From: Apodemus sylvaticus
Taxonomy: Eukaryota > Chordata > Mammalia > Rodentia > Muridae
Direction of reading: 5' to 3'
Assembly (NCBI RefSeq): GCF_947179515.1
Contig: NC_067481.1
Coordinates: forward strand, 6,756,070 to 6,820,069
Length of the DNA: 64,000 nt
A program made the translations under genes and the position numbers. The notes under the pieces were generated by a model. That model worked only from the letters and a program-made list of their open reading frames with translations, was not told the DNA's origin and searched no databases. Below are positions 62,333 to 64,000 of this stretch, piece after piece (within the stretch, counting starts at the first letter, position 1; every line of letters begins with the position of its first letter).

Positions 62333-62500
62333 AGAGCTGGTGAGATGTGTAAAGGCACTGTTGCTAACTCTGACAACTGAGTTGATACCTGGAACCCACG
62401 TGGCAGGAGAGAACTGACTTCCACAAGGCTCCTCTGACTTCTGGGCTAACGTGGCACATGGACGGTGGCATGCATACACATTGAAGAGTGTTTTTCTGAA
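62333..62500 (+). repeat. ID/B4-type SINE
   Basis: GAGCTGGTGAGATGTGTAAAGG head and GATACCTGGAACCCACGTGG. Confidence 0.65.
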
Positions 62501-62504
62501 AAGG

Positions 62505-63000
62505 CATTAAAGAAATCACTGAGTACTGTGATTTAGTGCTGATTGCTTCAAAGACCAGGTTTCAAGGTCTAAATAATAAATACTTAATGCCCTGTTGTAA
62601 GAACTTACTGAAGATAGTTGGATATTTTCAATGGAACAAACTTTGTAAGGCATTGGACAAATTTTTGAGTTAATTTAGAAGTGTTCATGACTGCATTTTG
62701 GCTGCCTAGCTATCCGTGACTTACTAAGGACTTGCTTCTAAATTTAGCAAAGCTTGGAAGCGTTACTGGAGCTGTCCTAGAACACTCCAACGTGAAATCG
62801 GCTCTATAGGAGAAGCGTGTTTGGTGGTTAGGAAAGCAGATGAGCCCTTGATAACATGGTACACTCAAGAGCCTTGAACTTATTTTGATACTATTTTAGT
62901 TTTCCAGAAATACTTCATTCAGTGCTTTCAGGTTCCCTGCGTATGCTCTCTCTTTAAGGAAATGCTTTATGGGACAACTTTCTATATAGAAAATAGAGAC
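62505..63000. other. Unique intronic stretch
   Basis: AT-rich, nothing recognised. Confidence 0.4.
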
Positions 63001-63002
63001 TA

Positions 63003-63330
63003 GGACAGGACTCTGGGCAAAAGCTCTTGCTATGCAAGCCGGACCCCCTGGGTTCGAACTCTGATTCTGCTGTGGGGAGAGCTATTCCCAGAGGTCCTGG
63101 GCCCTCGAATGCACTCGATGGCACACACACATGCCACCTCCCAGTCCCACACACTTTCATACAAACACATTCTTTTAAGAGAAGAAAACAGAGGATAATG
63201 CTTTGGTGGGACTGCGATTTATTTATTTACTTATTCATTAGTATGTCCCTGGGGATTGGAGTGAAGCCCTGCACATGCCGGGCAAATGCTAAGTACTTGG
63301 TTTGCCAGTGAGCTAACATCTCCAGTCCTG
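63003..63330. repeat. ID-type SINE fragments on both strands
   Basis: Plus-strand tRNA-like piece with a B-box-like GGGTTCGAACTCTG (about 63,050), then a reversed ID/B3-like piece (63,215-63,330). Confidence 0.5.
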
Positions 63331-63374
63331 GAGCTGGTTTAAAAACTAGAGTTCTCTTTGTGTTAAAAATATCC

Positions 63375-63525
63375 TGTACTAGGCGTGGCGGCATATGCCT
63401 TTAGTCTTAACACTCGGGGAGGCAGATCTCTCTGTGAATTTGAGGCCAGCCTGATCTACGTAGTGAATTCCAGGTCAGCCAGGGCTATGTAGTGAGACTG
63501 TGTCTCAAACAAACAAAACAAAAAT
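63375..63525 (+). repeat. B1 SINE, older
   Basis: TAGGCGTGGCGGCATATGCC to ACTGTGTCTCAAACAAAC. Confidence 0.85.
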
Positions 63526-63574
63526 AGCCTGAACTTCCTTGGCACCTCTCCTACTCTTGGAAGCACCCCCCCTT

Positions 63575-63720
63575 TCATATATTCAGACACACCAGAAGAG
63601 GGCATTGGATCCTATTACAGATGGTTGTGAGCCATCATGTGGTTGCTGGGATTTGAACTCAGGACCTCTGGAAGAGCAGACAGTGCTCTTAACCACTGAG
63701 CCATCTCTCCAGCCCTGGTA
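63575..63720 (-). repeat. B2 SINE, truncated at the tail
   Basis: Starts at TATTCAGACACACCAGAAG and ends CTGAGCCATCTCTCCAGCCC; the AT-rich tail is missing. Confidence 0.92.
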
Positions 63721-64000
63721 GTTTTTTTTCTTATCTCTGTTTTCTCTTCTAAAAAAATAAATACTAATAGATTTAGCTTCACCAGTGATGGTTTAGTAAC
63801 TTCAGAAATGCAAAGGAGTAAAAGTAAGCCTTTATTTCCTTCATCAGCAGAATTTCCTGTTTTAGAAGTTTGTGCATAGGCCAGAGTAGTTTAAACCAAG
63901 ATCCTGTTATCTGCTGGTAGATGATAGTGTCCCTCGCTCCCTCCATGCCTCCCTCCCTTCCTCCCGCCATTCTTACCTCTCTTTTTCTTTCTTTAAATAA

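Larger units (their letters stand above)
52687..64000 (+). other. Grb2: Grb2 intron 2, 5' part
   Basis: Begins GTAAGC and extends beyond the window. I searched by eye for the next coding exon (VLNEECDQNWYK) and do not find it. Contains the SINEs, LTRs and inverted duplication listed separately. Confidence 0.85.

Noticed and set aside
63025..63080. tRNA-like sequence with a B-box-like GGTTCGAACTC
   Set aside because: No cloverleaf could be traced by eye; it sits in an ID-type SINE, which is tRNA-derived.
52687..64000. Search for Grb2 exon 3 (continuation of the N-terminal SH3)
   Set aside because: No frame encoding VLNEECDQNWYK or close to it was found; the exon must lie beyond the window.

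Overview
This window looks like mouse (Mus) nuclear DNA. It is saturated with rodent-specific SINEs (B1, B2, B3, B4/ID-type), carries MaLR-type and other rodent LTR elements and many long microsatellites, and contains one coding exon that I recognise as the start of Grb2. No bacterial, plasmid or phage features are present. There is no operon logic: this is a large mammalian gene's 5' end and the intergenic DNA upstream of it.

Layout. Positions 1-43.4 kb are intergenic as far as I can see: SINE-dense, with islands of SINE-free sequence at about 13.4-14.0, 26.0-26.7, 29.1-29.8, 35.6-36.2, 37.5-38.1, 38.9-39.7 and 41.7-42.5 kb. Within it lies a striking nested block at 14,215-23,798. It is a complete MaLR-type retroelement (two LTRs, 5-bp target duplication CCTAT) that received a second LTR retroelement in its 5' LTR (14,514-18,635, 5-bp duplication CCTTT), a processed pseudogene of the splicing regulator Ptbp1 in its internal region (19,747-22,638, minus strand), and many SINEs, one of them a B2 inside a B1. 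Processed pseudogenes of Rps28 (24,421-24,742, minus) and Rpl10 (about 25,670-26,020, minus) follow.

A CpG island at about 43.48-44.24 kb marks the Grb2 promoter and non-coding exon 1 (plus strand, proposed donor at 43,894/43,895). Intron 1 runs to 52,581. Exon 2 (52,582-52,686) carries the start codon at 52,609 and the first 26 codons of GRB2, the beginning of its N-terminal SH3 domain. The rest, to 64,000, is the 5' part of intron 2; I see no further Grb2 exon. A CCAAT box and GC box about 150 bases before exon 2 raise the possibility of a second promoter.

The most interesting non-genic structures are: a near-perfect inverted duplication in intron 2 (54,902-55,117 versus 56,027-56,243); a 78-bp block shared almost exactly between 30,946 and 55,833; a 50-bp inverted repeat at 5,173/6,255; an inverted pair of LTR-like elements flanking exon 2; a CTCF-type motif at 37,726; and two places where two SINEs in succession used the same target site. 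I found no sign of an undescribed gene system; the protein-like open frames elsewhere are mostly translated SINEs. All repeat family names are by eye and the boundaries of old copies are approximate.
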